64,000 nt of DNA, taken from NCBI RefSeq assembly GCF_900103585.1, contig NZ_FNHV01000001.1, positions 1-64,000 on the forward strand. The letters are read 5' to 3'. Position numbers and translations under genes: made by a program. The stretch is from Streptomyces sp. cf386. GTDB lineage: Bacteria > Actinomycetota > Actinomycetes > Streptomycetales > Streptomycetaceae. Under the pieces are notes generated by a model, which worked only from the letters and a program-made list of their open reading frames with translations, did not search any database and was not told the origin of the DNA. Within the stretch, counting starts at the first letter, position 1, and every line of letters starts with the position of its first letter. Positions 1-8,607 of the stretch are shown here, one piece after another.

Positions 1-313
1 AACGAGACACGACCCCTACCGCGGCCGGTACTTCAAGCCTCAGCGCCTGCACGCGGACAAAGCCTACGACCGTGCCGACCTGCGCAGATGGCTGCGATGG
101 AAGCGGATCGGAGTACGCATCGCCCGCAAAGGGATCGAATCCAGCGAACGATTAGGACGCCGCCGCTGGGTCATCGAGCGGACCATGTCCTGGTTGTCCG
201 GCTACCGAAGACTCAGCCCCCGCTACGAACGCAATCCCCGCAACTACCTGGCCTTTCTTGGACTGGCCGCTGCCCTGTGCTGCTACAAACGGCTCGCCCG
301 CCTCACCACGTAG
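1..313 (+). mobile_element. IS5-family transposase, C-terminal fragment (cut by window edge)
   Basis: The frame beginning at position 2 reads 103 residues to a TAG at 311-313 and has no start inside the window. It carries the C-terminal signature of IS5-type DDE transposases: an HADKAYD motif, then RRRWVIERTMSWL with the conserved glutamate, followed by YRRLSPRYER and a hydrophobic tail. It is the 3' part of the gene; the rest lies to the left. The following ~240 bases up to the XRE gene show no convincing gene or terminal repeat. A second IS5-type fragment of opposite orientation lies near 6.2 kb. Confidence 0.85.
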
Positions 314-554
314 GACACGGTCTAAAGGGGAACGCAAGACGTTCTCCCGCCCCGTTCAGGTGAAACAAGGCCCGCCAGCGGATTTGCCGGGCAACCCGGA
401 AGGCGCCTGACAGCCTCCTGGACCGCGAGTGCCTCAACGTCAAGGAAGCAGAAGCCGAGAGGACCAAGCCCGCACACTCACCCCGGAACAACACGGACGA
501 CCAGGTCCACGTCTACGAGCAAATCGACTGCGAGGGCGGCGTGAAAAGGGCGCG

Positions 555-776
555 TCATCCGCCTGCGGCGTCCTCGGCCTCCCAGCGCAGCAGGTCGCCG
601 GGCTGGCACTTGAGTACCTCGCAGAGCGCGGCGAGTGTCGTGAAGCGCACCGCCTTGGCGCGGCCGTTCTTGAGTACCGCCAGGTTGGCGGGCGTGATCC
701 CTACGCGGTCCGCGAGCTCGCCCACGGACATCTTCCGCTTGGCCAGCATCACGTCGATGTCGACGGCGATCGGCAT
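555..776 (-). CDS. Small XRE/Cro-type HTH regulator
   Basis: A 73-residue protein that is almost entirely a Cro/C1-type helix-turn-helix. The segment SVGELADRVGITPANLAVLKNGRAK (given here only as residues ~17-41) contains the recognition helix, followed by FTTLAALCEVLKCQPGDLL, the usual end of this short HTH family. The ATG overlaps the stop of the upstream DUF2975 gene by one base (TGATG), so the two are translationally coupled. DUF2975-XRE pairs are common in Gram-positive bacteria. The XRE protein is the likely autoregulator of the palindromic promoter at 1297-1325; that link is inferred. Confidence 0.88.
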   Translation of the reverse strand: MPIAVDIDVMLAKRKMSVGELADRVGITPANLAVLKNGRAKAVRFTTLAALCEVLKCQPGDLLRWEAEDAAGG

Positions 777-1267
777 CAGATCACTTCGTCCAACTCGGTC
801 TGCATCTGCGCCGCCTCGACGTCGCGGGCGACGGCTTGGGCGAGCAGCATCCGCAGCACGAGCACGATGAGCGCGACCCCCAGGATGGCCACGCCGACTC
901 CGCCCATGATGACGGTGACGCCCGGGTCGTCCCGCTGGCCCGGCGCATTGATGACCGTGACCGCGAACCACACGAGGGCAGCCGCCACCATCGCGCCGAT
1001 CACGCCGTCCACGTACCGGAAGGCGGCGTGGGAGAACACGGTTCCGCGTCGCACCATCGTCACCAGCCGCCATACGCAGACCAGGGCGACCTGGACCGAC
1101 ACCATGCCCAGGATCGTGATCACGCGCAGTGGGGTCAGGGGGAGCGACCCGTCCTCCGGGTCGCTCCCGCTCACCAACGCCCACACCATCCCCGCCTGTA
1201 CGAACACGGTGCCGGCGAGCATCACCACGAGCACGGCGCGCAGTGCACGCACTGTCAGCTTTCCCAC
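776..1267 (-). CDS. DUF2975 family membrane protein
   Basis: About 163 residues with four hydrophobic segments, near residues 7-30, 48-70, 85-107 and 117-142, then a short charged tail. The pattern matches DUF2975 proteins, whose function is unknown. I chose the GTG at 1267 because GGAAGGA lies six bases before it. An in-frame ATG at 1282 would add five residues and has no Shine-Dalgarno sequence. It is co-transcribed with the downstream XRE gene, and the promoter lies directly upstream. Confidence 0.8.
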   Translation of the reverse strand: MGKLTVRALRAVLVVMLAGTVFVQAGMVWALVSGSDPEDGSLPLTPLRVITILGMVSVQVALVCVWRLVTMVRRGTVFSHAAFRYVDGVIGAMVAAALVWFAVTVINAPGQRDDPGVTVIMGGVGVAILGVALIVLVLRMLLAQAVARDVEAAQMQTELDEVI

Positions 1268-1296
1268 GACCCATCCTTCCATCGAATGACAATGGG

Positions 1297-1325
1297 AATC
1301 TATCGAAATTCGATAGATGAAACAA
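1297..1325 (-). promoter_or_regulatory. Sigma-70-like promoter overlapped by a perfect operator palindrome
   Basis: Read on the minus strand, TTGTTT (1320-1325) and TAGATT (1297-1302) are separated by 17 bases, a good -35/-10 pair. A perfect inverted repeat with 10-base arms (ATCTATCGAA / TTCGATAGAT) and a one-base centre occupies 1298-1318. It covers the spacer and the -10 element. It sits about 30 bases upstream of the chosen DUF2975 start. A bound repressor would block the polymerase; the small XRE protein encoded in the operon is the obvious candidate. Confidence 0.75.
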
Positions 1326-1416
1326 GGGCTGGGATGGTGAGTGGTGGCAGGTTCTCGCGATGGCGGGACGCCGCCGTCTCTGCAGCGAGCCAGGTCGTCG
1401 GGAGCGGCCGACGGGG

Positions 1417-1980
1417 TCACTGCCCGGTCGTTCCAAGGGTCTGGTCGGCCGTTGCGAAGCGGTGCTCCGTCGGCTTCAGCACTTCGTAGAGGTGGCCGAA
1501 GTACTCCGTTTCCGCCGTTTTGGTGAGTACCGCCAGAAGGAAGGCGAGGCACCCCATGTCGTGGTGCTCCCACAAGGGGCCGCGCCCCTCGTTGTAGAGC
1601 ACGGTCCAGTCGTCGGGGTGCTGACCGGGCCGCGCCAGCCAGTACAGGAACGCTCCCGTACCCTCCTCGAATGCCCACGGCAGGACCCTCGCCCCCGCCT
1701 CCTGCAGGCCGGCGGGCTTGTCCTCGAACTCCCACAGGTCGGCCAGGATCTCGTGCCGTTCCGTCATCTGCGCGTGCAGGTCGCAGTCGTCGTAGGCTGA
1801 GTCGGGGACGAGCAGCCAGATCGTCTCGTCGAAGATGCCGTCGCCGTATGTCTCGACGAGCTGCTTGTAGTCGGCGGGCAGAGCCAGCCCGAGGGCCTGC
1901 TCGGCTTGTGCCCAGTCCACCGCGGGTGGCGGACTGGCGGGCGGCGGGCAGAGGCGGACGAGCGCATCGAGGGCGACCAT
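1417..1980 (-). CDS. SMI1/KNR4 (SUKH) family protein
   Basis: A 187-residue protein. After a proline-rich start it contains the SUKH-like block WAQAEQALGLALPADYKQLVE (residues ~23-43), then YGDGIF and WLLVPD, and later WTVLYNEGRGPLWEHHDMG. These are typical of SMI1/KNR4 proteins, many of which are immunity proteins for contact-dependent or polymorphic toxins, while others are orphan cytoplasmic proteins. No toxin gene is next to it, so an immunity role cannot be shown. No clear ribosome-binding site precedes the ATG. It stands alone in an accessory patch between the DUF2975 operon and a hypothetical gene. Confidence 0.78.
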   Translation of the reverse strand: MVALDALVRLCPPPASPPPAVDWAQAEQALGLALPADYKQLVETYGDGIFDETIWLLVPDSAYDDCDLHAQMTERHEILADLWEFEDKPAGLQEAGARVLPWAFEEGTGAFLYWLARPGQHPDDWTVLYNEGRGPLWEHHDMGCLAFLLAVLTKTAETEYFGHLYEVLKPTEHRFATADQTLGTTGQ

Positions 1981-2112
1981 GGAACGGACGCTAGCGGGAC
2001 ACCAGCCGGTACCCGTGGGAGGGTCGACAGGCCAGGCGAAGACCGGCAGCGGAACCCGGCCCCGGTACGCCCCAAATACCGCACTGCCAAACCCTCAGCC
2101 AAATGACCCGGA

Positions 2113-2574
2113 TCAGTCCCACCAGTTGAACATCAGCTCTCCGACCGTGCTGGGACGCCAGTAACGCATCTGTTCCAGCTCTGCTTCGGCGAGCTCGCTG
2201 GTGTCAGCCGAGGCCAGCGGCATGTCCAGTTCTCCGACATCCAGCAGCCGGAAACCGCTCAGCTCAAATGCGTCCGCCCACGCCGGTGGGGATATGAAGT
2301 CCGCCAGAGGCGCACCAGCCCGCGGAGGACTCGCCACGAAGGCAACGACCGGGAGTAGCTCGTGGGACAAGACGGTCCACCGAATGCCTGGGGCGGTGAT
2401 CAGAACCGTATGGAAACTCGGCGTGACTCCGGCCGGAGTCACATCGCCGACCGTGGCCCGAATCGACCGGGCCACCGCATGGCACGCGGATTTGAAGGCC
2501 CCGACGTCCACCTGCGGCAACGGGTCATCGCCTTGCCCCCAGAACCCGGTGGCTCCTCGCGCGACACGGATCAA
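2113..2574 (-). CDS. Hypothetical protein
   Basis: About 153 residues, not recognised. The body is hydrophobic and low in charge (HTVLITAPGIRWTVLSHELLPVVAFVAS) and the C-terminus ends in TVGELMFNWWD, a look often seen in orphan actinomycete proteins found near SUKH genes. The only start that gives the full frame is a TTG at 2574 with no clear Shine-Dalgarno, just after an in-frame TGA. The N-terminus may be shorter or degraded. Function unknown. Confidence 0.5.
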   Translation of the reverse strand: MIRVARGATGFWGQGDDPLPQVDVGAFKSACHAVARSIRATVGDVTPAGVTPSFHTVLITAPGIRWTVLSHELLPVVAFVASPPRAGAPLADFISPPAWADAFELSGFRLLDVGELDMPLASADTSELAEAELEQMRYWRPSTVGELMFNWWD

Positions 2575-2640
2575 CGAACGACTCGACTCTCATTCCGTCC
2601 GTCAGGTCTGACAAGGATGCCACGCGACCGGGCCGAGTGA

Positions 2641-3225
2641 TCACGCACCGACTGGGCGATGGGTGGGCGGTCGGTCCGACGGTCCGAAGACCGGCGGCAG
2701 TTGCCGCCTCGTGGGGAATCGAGCCGGGCTAGTAGTGCGCCGATTGCAGAGGAAGCAGCCGTCCCAGAGCGGGAGCGCGCTGAGGACGCGGTGGCGCACG
2801 CACGAGGCCATCGCGGCCTCGTCCGGGCCGGGGAAGCCGCGTGCGGCGCTGCTGTCGGCGGGCGGGGTGCAGGACTCCACCATGGTTGTGAAGCGGTGCA
2901 GGTAGTCATGCACGCGGGGCGGGTGGTAGCCCAGCTCGCTCCAGCGATGTCCGACCGCCGCGAGTGCTGTGGCACGCAGCACGAAGTCCTTCGCGCGGGC
3001 GCGTTCCTGCTCCGTCGCACCCCAGTCGAACTCCGCCAGGTCGAACCCGACGGCACCGCGCCCCATGACGTTCTGGTCCTGCAGGGTCAGCAGCGCCGCG
3101 AAGCGGAAGTCCCAGTCCTCGGAGGCGAGATCGGACACGGCCACCATCAGCACGTCGATGAACACCGCGGTGGCGCCATTGGACAGGTCCAGGTCGTGGC
3201 TACCGCCGGAGAAGATGTTGCTCAC
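2641..3225 (-). CDS. Hypothetical protein
   Basis: A frame of 194 residues if read from the GTG at 3225. The first ~140 residues look like real protein (SHDLDLSNGATAVFIDVLMVAVSD at ~9-32; GAVGFDLAEFDW; HRWSELGYHPPRVHDYLHRF), with helical, acidic character. The last ~40 residues are arginine/proline-rich and may be read-through of a shortened gene. I do not recognise the family. It diverges from the reductase at 3272, leaving a 46-base shared promoter region. The start is uncertain: an ATG at 3272 in the same frame would overlap the neighbour's start codon. Confidence 0.5.
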   Translation of the reverse strand: MSNIFSGGSHDLDLSNGATAVFIDVLMVAVSDLASEDWDFRFAALLTLQDQNVMGRGAVGFDLAEFDWGATEQERARAKDFVLRATALAAVGHRWSELGYHPPRVHDYLHRFTTMVESCTPPADSSAARGFPGPDEAAMASCVRHRVLSALPLWDGCFLCNRRTTSPARFPTRRQLPPVFGPSDRPPTHRPVGA

Positions 3226-3271
3226 CGACCTATGATGCGATCCCGGCCCTCCACCTGCTTGGAGAAGACGC

Positions 3272-3808
3272 ATGACGGATGCGAGCACCGGCAAAGTGGT
3301 CGTGAACAGGGTGATGTCCCTCGATGGGTTCATCGCCGGTCCCGGCCACACGATGGACTGGATCTTCGAGCACATGACGTCGGCGACGTTCCCGGAGGTC
3401 ATGGCGGCCACGGGCGCCATGCTCATCGGCCGGGGCACGTACGAGGTCGGCAAGCGCATGTCCGACGAGAACACCGACTACGACGGCGGGGCGCAGTTCG
3501 TCCTCACCCACCGCCCGCCCGACGAGCCGGACCCCAACGTCACCTTCCTCACCTGCGACATCGAGGAAGCCGTGGCCACGGCACGCCGCGCCGCCGGCGA
3601 CAAGAACCTGGAGATCCTCGGCGCCGACGTGGCCGCCCAGTGCCTGCAGCGCGGCCTCGTCGACGAGATCCTGGTGTACGTGCTGCCGGTGCTGCTCGGC
3701 GACGGCGTCCGCTTCGCGCCGCCGGGCCTCGACCGGATCGACCTGGAACCGTTCAGCAACGTCCAGTCGGGCGGGGTCACCATGCTGCGCTTCCACGTGC
3801 GCAAGTAG
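3272..3808 (+). CDS. Dihydrofolate reductase family protein (RibD C-terminal-like)
   Basis: 178 residues. The N-terminal strand VVVNRVMSLDGFIAGPGHTMDW is the hallmark of the RibD-C/bacterial DHFR-like family. It is followed by AMLIGRGTYEVGKRM, a central FVLTHRPPDE and the C-terminal EILGADVAAQCLQRGLVDEI and YVLPVLLGDGVRF segments. Members are small NADPH-binding reductases of mostly unknown substrate and are often mistaken for DHFR. It is a stand-alone cytoplasmic gene, followed 28 bases later by decayed recombinase genes. Confidence 0.88.
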   Translation: MTDASTGKVVVNRVMSLDGFIAGPGHTMDWIFEHMTSATFPEVMAATGAMLIGRGTYEVGKRMSDENTDYDGGAQFVLTHRPPDEPDPNVTFLTCDIEEAVATARRAAGDKNLEILGADVAAQCLQRGLVDEILVYVLPVLLGDGVRFAPPGLDRIDLEPFSNVQSGGVTMLRFHVRK

Positions 3809-3836
3809 GCACGCTCGCAACTACTGGCCTGCTGTC

Positions 3837-4733
3837 ATGGCCCCCATCCCGTGGGGCAAGTTCCCCACTCTCGCTGAACATCAACTGGCCCGACGGTGGC
3901 TGCAGTTCATGGCGAACATCGGTCGGGCTTCCAACATGATCGACGCGTACGGGCGGGCGGTCGAGGACCACCTGCGGTTCTGTGCAGTTGAAGGCACGGA
4001 TCCCGCACTGGCCGGTGCGGACACGGTTGCCGCCTGGATCAGGGACATGCCGTCGAGGGCAGTCGAGCCGCCGTGGCCGTCCTCCTCGGCAGGGGCTCGT
4101 GCGGCGCCTCGAGCAGGCACCTTGGATCCCCAACGAGGACGTCTGGCAGCGGATCCTCTTTGCGTGCGCCGAGCAGTCACTACGCAACCGGCTCATGGTC
4201 ACGCTCGCCCATGACGGTGCCTTGCGCCGAGAGGAGTTGGTCCAACTCGATGTCGGGGACTTCGAGCACGCGCACCGCCTGATCCATCTGCGGGCAGAGA
4301 CGACCAAGTTCCAGCGGGCCAGGGAAGTCGCCTTCGGCGTCACCTCGTCTCAGCTGTTCTTGGCCTACCTCAACGAACGACGCGGCATGTTCGGCCGTAT
4401 CGACGGACCGCTCTTCCGATCCGCCTCCAACCGCAACTACGGCAAGCCGCTGGGGCCTTCCACCTGGTCAAAGACCGTCGAAGGCATCGCCCGCAGGGCC
4501 GGTGCCGCACGGCTGTCCACTCACACCTTCCGGCATCTGAGGCAGACCGATCTGGCCCGCGCCGACTGAACCATCGACCAGATCGCCCAGTACGCCGGCC
4601 ACCGAGACTTGGCTACCACCATGCGTTACCTCCATCTGTCCGGCCGGGAGCTTGCTGCTCGGCTGCACCGCGCGTCCGCATCGATCAGCAGGACAGGGAG
4701 AACCTGCTGGCAGCACTGGCGGCAGTCCGGTGA
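3837..4733 (+). pseudogene. Tyrosine recombinase, disrupted by frameshifts and an in-frame stop
   Basis: The N-terminal core-binding domain (FPTLAEHQLARRWLQF...DAYGRAVEDHLRFC) opens in the frame from 3837. The catalytic part continues in another frame from about 4085: DGALRREEL (first Arg), HTFRHLRQT (His-x-x-Arg), GHRD (second His) and TMRYLHL (Tyr). A TGA at 4567-4569 interrupts the sequence between LARAD and TIDQIAQ; TGG would restore it. A last shift near 4670 leads to DRENLLAALAAVR and a TGA at 4731-4733, which overlaps the GTG of the next recombinase. The architecture matches TnpA-like recombinases of Tn554-type elements. It is non-functional as it stands. Confidence 0.85.
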
Positions 4734-6115
4734 GCGCGACCGAACGGCCAGCACCTGCCTCGCTTGCGCAGTACTGCGCCAAAACCGCTACTCAGAGCCC
4801 AGTTCTGACTGCAGAAGAACGGGCGGCCCTCGGCCGCCTGGCCGGGCTGGATCATCAGGTGATCCACGAGCGAAACCGTGTCGCTCCGGCCCGGCTGATC
4901 GATCCGCTGGAGGCGGTCTCGACTCGGTGGGGCAACGCGGTGACCGACTCGGCCCGCAACATGCTCCTGATGGAAGTCGGCCGACGCTCCCTGGCCTACT
5001 GGGCCTGGGACGAGCAGACCTGGACAGCATTTGTCGCCTCCGTCACGGGCGAGATCCGTCACCGGCGCCGGGCCCACCTGGTGGCCTGGGGCTACCTCTT
5101 CGGCGGACACCGACGACTCCACCGGGTCCAGATGCCCAAACTGCGCCCGCTGGCCGACTTCGTCTTCGGCCACGGGGCCGTCGATCCCGCGCTGGAGCAG
5201 GTCTGCACGCTGCTGGAACGCTGGGAGACCTCGCCGAAACCGCAGCCGGAGTCGGTCCGTTCCTCCGTGATCGAGGCCCTACTCAGCGCCGGCAGCCCGC
5301 ACCTGAAGGACGTGACTCTGGAACTGGTGCAGGACCTGGACGCCGACCATCCCGTATCCAGTGCACGACGCCGCGGGTTCTTCGAGATGTCCCGGGTCCT
5401 GGCGGCCAACGGCTGCATTCCCGAGCCGTTGGTCAACGGGCACCAGCAGCGCGGAACGCGTCCGGAGACCGTGGCCTCGGTCCCGCCGGAGTGGTTGGAG
5501 CCCTGTCGGTCCGGGCCGGCCGCGACCCAGACCCCCGGATCATCGACGATGCCGCATGGGCCAAGCTGATGGCCGCCGGGCTGACGCTGACCACCGACGA
5601 CTTGCGCGCATACGGGACCCCGCGGGCGAAGGCTGCCGGATGGCACGCGAACTCCTACCCGATCGAAATGATCCGTGCCCTGGTCGGGTGTGGTTGTTCG
5701 GCGGTCTACAGATGGACGAGATCCGTCGACTCGAACTCGAATGCGTCCGCTGGGACCAGGCCACCGACCCCGACAGCGGCGAGACCTACCGCGTCTGCCT
5801 GTTGCACATTCCGGCGAACAAGACGACGGCAGCGTTCTCCAAGCCAGTCGACCCCATCGTTGGTGAGCTCATCGACGCCCGGAACGTCCGCACCATCCAG
5901 GTCCTCATCGACCGTGAATCCATCCTCACGGGCGCTGCCGCCAGCGGCGAGCAGCCGTGGAAGTACTACGCCCTGGGTGAGGGCTACTGCTCTTACGACT
6001 TCTTCGCCAAGTGCCCCCACCGGCTGGCCTGCGCGCGCTGCCCGTTCTACGTCCCCAAGACCTCCAGCCGAGGCCAGCTCCTGGCCGTCAAGGACGGCAT
6101 CGAAGAACTTGCCAG
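4730..6115 (+). pseudogene. Tn554 TnpB-like large tyrosine recombinase, frameshifted and 3'-truncated
   Basis: It begins at a GTG (4730) overlapping the stop of the preceding recombinase by four bases, which shows that the two once formed an operon. About 250 residues read well in the first frame (TAEERAALGRLAGLDHQVIHERNRV... MLLMEVGRRSLAYW). The frame shifts near 5500 (RAGRDPDPRIIDDAAWAKLM) and again near 5690 (LFGGLQMDEIRRLELECVRW). The last part contains CPHRLACARCPFYVPK, a cysteine motif I associate with TnpB of Tn554. The gene ends abruptly around 6115 where IS5-type sequence starts, so the catalytic tyrosine end and any third partner are missing. Confidence 0.82.
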
Positions 6116-6273
6116 GTACAGCCCGTCGTGGCCACGAACAGGATCGCCGCGAGCACTTCGCGATCACCGTACCGTCGTCGACCACCGCCCTGCGGACGCA
6201 CCGGAGCAGCCGGGACCACCCGCTGAAACAACTCCCACGGCCCGTCCGGAACCAGACGCCCCACCCACGCCAT
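6116..6273 (-). mobile_element. IS5-family transposase, N-terminal fragment
   Basis: From an ATG at 6273 the minus strand encodes the N-terminal insertion-element domain (DUF4096-like) of IS5-type transposases: MAWVGRLVPDGPWELFQRVVP, then PQGGGRRRYGDREVLAAILF and VATTGCTW. The similarity stops at about 6115, where recombinase sequence begins, so the element is truncated at its 3' side. The sequence upstream of the ATG (6274-6380) may contain the IS end; I could not define an inverted repeat. Confidence 0.8.
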
Positions 6274-6380
6274 CACAACGGCCCGCCTAGTGATCAAGCC
6301 AGTTGAGACAGTTGAGACGACCTGTAAGCCCCCAGCTACATCCTTTGGCACCTTCCCGTCGCCGCCGTGTACTTCGGGCT

Positions 6381-7649
6381 ATGACGGATCACGGACAACC
6401 GCAGACCACCTCGGCGATCGCGCTGCTCGCCTTCGCGTGCGGGGTCGCGGTGGGCAATGTCTACTTCCCGCAGGCGATCGGCCCGTTGGTGGCCTCGGGG
6501 CTGGGCATCTCCCCCGCTGCCGCCACCACGGTGGTCACCGCGACCCAGTTCGGCTACGCGGCCGGCATCTTCCTGCTCGTCCCGCTCGGCGACCGGCTGC
6601 CGCCCCGCCGGCTCCTCGTCACCCTCCTCACCCTGACCGGCCTCGCCCTGCTCGCCGCGAGCACGGCACAGGCGCGGATGCCGCTGCTCGCCGCCAGCGT
6701 CCTCGTCGGCACGGCCACGGTCATCGCCCCGCTCGCCGGTCCGCTGGCGGCCGGACTGGTGCCCGCCGAGCGCCGGGGAGTCGTCGGCGGCACCCTGCTC
6801 AGCGGCGCCCTCGCCGGCATGCTGCTGTCCCGCGCCGTCGGCGGCGCCCTCGGCGACTGGCTGGGCTGGCGGGCGCCGTACGTCCTCGCCGCCGCGCTCT
6901 CCCTCACGGTCGCCGCTCTGCTGTCCCGCCTGCTGCCGGCGCTGCCCCCGGCCGCCGCGACGCCCTACCCGGCCCTTCTCGCCGCACCGCTGCGCCTGCT
7001 GCGCACCGAGCCCGAACTGCGCCGTTCGTGCCTGTACCAGGCCACGGTGTTCGCCGGGTTCTCCGCCGTGTGGACGGGCGTCGCGCTGCTGCTCACCGGA
7101 CCGGTCTACGGCATGAGCGCGAAGGCGACCGGGCTGCTGGCCCTCGTCAACGCGGCGACGATGCTGTGCACGCCGGTCGCGGGGCGGCTGGTGGACCGCC
7201 GGGGGCCGGACCGGGTCAACCTCGTGTGCTTCCTGGTGGTCGGCGTGTCGGCGGTGGTGCTGGCGTTCGGCGGGCTCGGCGGCGCGCCCGGGCTGACCGC
7301 GCTGGTCGTCGGCACGCTGCTGCTCGACGTCGGCATGCAGTCCGGGATGGTCGCCAACCAGGTGCGGATCTACGACCTCGGCGCGGACGTCCGCAGCCGC
7401 CTCAACACCGCGTACATGACCTGCGTCTACCTCGGCGGCACGGCCGGCTCATGGCTGGGCGCCCGCGCCTACGGCCGGTTCGGGTGGACCGGCGTGTGCG
7501 TGCTGGTTGCCGCGCTCACGGCCGTGGCCCTCGCTCGGCACCTGTGTCCAGGCGTGCGGCGTCGGTTCCCACGCGCTCCGCTGCCTGCTCCTGCGTCTTC
7601 GAAGCGCGCAGGCTGGTCACCGTCGTCACCGCCAGAACGAGCACGATGA
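6381..7649 (+). CDS. MFS transporter (drug/metabolite exporter type)
   Basis: A 422-residue protein with about twelve hydrophobic segments. The first (ALLAFACGVAVGNVYFPQAIGPLVA) is typical of the YdeG/YgaY-like MFS subgroup. The A-loop motif is LVPLGDRLPPRRLL, and mid-protein loop motifs include GRLVDRRGPDRV. It probably exports small molecules by proton antiport; the substrate is unknown. No strong Shine-Dalgarno sequence precedes the ATG. Its last ~45 codons run antisense through the 3' end of terC. The tail (CPGVRRRFPRAPLPAP...) looks unlike MFS, so the original stop may have been lost. Confidence 0.85.
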   Translation: MTDHGQPQTTSAIALLAFACGVAVGNVYFPQAIGPLVASGLGISPAAATTVVTATQFGYAAGIFLLVPLGDRLPPRRLLVTLLTLTGLALLAASTAQARMPLLAASVLVGTATVIAPLAGPLAAGLVPAERRGVVGGTLLSGALAGMLLSRAVGGALGDWLGWRAPYVLAAALSLTVAALLSRLLPALPPAAATPYPALLAAPLRLLRTEPELRRSCLYQATVFAGFSAVWTGVALLLTGPVYGMSAKATGLLALVNAATMLCTPVAGRLVDRRGPDRVNLVCFLVVGVSAVVLAFGGLGGAPGLTALVVGTLLLDVGMQSGMVANQVRIYDLGADVRSRLNTAYMTCVYLGGTAGSWLGARAYGRFGWTGVCVLVAALTAVALARHLCPGVRRRFPRAPLPAPASSKRAGWSPSSPPERAR

Positions 7650-8529
7650 AGCCGAGCGAGAAGGGGATGCTGATCTCGGGGACGTGGACCCCGGACTCGT
7701 GCAGCGCGTGCAGGACAAGCTTGACACCGATGAAGCCGAGGATGATCGACAGGCCGTAGCTGAGGTGGACCAGCTTCTTCAGCAGACCGCCGATGAGGAA
7801 GTACAGCTGCCTCAGGCCCATCAGCGCGAAGGCGTTCGCGGTGAAGACGATGTACGGGTCCTGGGTCAGCCCGTAGATGGCGGGAATGGAGTCGAGGGCG
7901 AACAGGACGTCGGTCGAACCGATCGCCAGCATCACGACCAGCATCGGGGTCATGATCCGCTTGCCGTTCTCGGTGATGAACAGCTTCGTGCCGTGGTAGC
8001 GGTCCGCCACGCCGAAACGCTTCTCCGCCATCTTCAGCAGCTTGTTCTCCTGGTACTCCTCCTCGTGCTCCTCCTTGCGGGCGTCCTGGATCAGCTTCCA
8101 GGCAGTCCACATCAGGAAGGCGCCGAAGAGATAGAACACCCAGGAGAACGTGGAGATGATCGCCGCGCCGGCCGCGATGAATCCGGCGCGCAGCACCAGA
8201 GCCATGATCACGCCGACCATCAGGACGCGCTGCTGGTACTGCGAGGGCACCGCGAATTTGCCCATGATCAGGACGAAGACGAAGAGGTTGTCGACGCTGA
8301 GCGACTTCTCGGTGATGTACCCGGCGAAGAACTCACCCGTCGGCTGCCCGCCGCCGTAGTAGAACAGGCCGAGGCCGAACAGACAGGCCAGCACTATCCA
8401 GACGATCGTCCAGGTGCCCGCTTCCCTGATGGAAACGTCGTGGGGTTTGCGACCGATGAAGAAGTCCACGGCGACCAGCGCGCACAGGGCCATGATGGTC
8501 AGCAGCCAGACGGAGAGGGAGACGTTCAC
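7516..8529 (-). CDS. TerC family integral membrane protein
   Basis: 337 residues, starting at a GTG with AGGAG nine bases upstream. Hydrophobic helices contain the TerC signatures DFFIGRKPHDVS near the N-terminus, SVDNLFVFVLIMG and the later block GSTDVLFALDSIPAIYGLTQ (~residues 205-224) with its acidic membrane residues. The mid-protein loop is lysine/glutamate rich. TerC/Alx proteins are linked to Mn2+ export and metallation of exported proteins, and in ter operons to tellurite resistance. No other ter genes are nearby. It converges with and overlaps the MFS gene by 134 bases. Confidence 0.93.
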   Translation of the reverse strand: MNVSLSVWLLTIMALCALVAVDFFIGRKPHDVSIREAGTWTIVWIVLACLFGLGLFYYGGGQPTGEFFAGYITEKSLSVDNLFVFVLIMGKFAVPSQYQQRVLMVGVIMALVLRAGFIAAGAAIISTFSWVFYLFGAFLMWTAWKLIQDARKEEHEEEYQENKLLKMAEKRFGVADRYHGTKLFITENGKRIMTPMLVVMLAIGSTDVLFALDSIPAIYGLTQDPYIVFTANAFALMGLRQLYFLIGGLLKKLVHLSYGLSIILGFIGVKLVLHALHESGVHVPEISIPFSLGFIVLVLAVTTVTSLRASKTQEQAAERVGTDAARLDTGAERGPRP

Positions 8530-8551
8530 GGGGTGTTACTCCTGGTGCAGG

Positions 8552-8607
8552 TGGGGGACTTGATAGCGTTGTCGCCTTTTGGTGATTCCTTCCACCTACG
8601 GCAGGTG
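8552..8607 (-). promoter_or_regulatory. Possible structured leader of terC
   Basis: Reading toward terC, CACCT-gccgt-AGGTG (8593-8607) can form a short hairpin. A second CCACCT just before the terC Shine-Dalgarno (about 8554-8560) can pair with the same AGGTGG, so two mutually exclusive pairings are possible. Some terC genes are controlled by yybP-ykoY Mn2+ riboswitches. I do not see that consensus here, so only a weak structural hint is reported. Confidence 0.25.

Noticed and set aside
314..554. A short gene between the IS fragment and the XRE gene
   Set aside because: Open frames exist but have no ribosome-binding site, motif or consistent composition; the frame 429-1289 is antisense to the DUF2975 operon.
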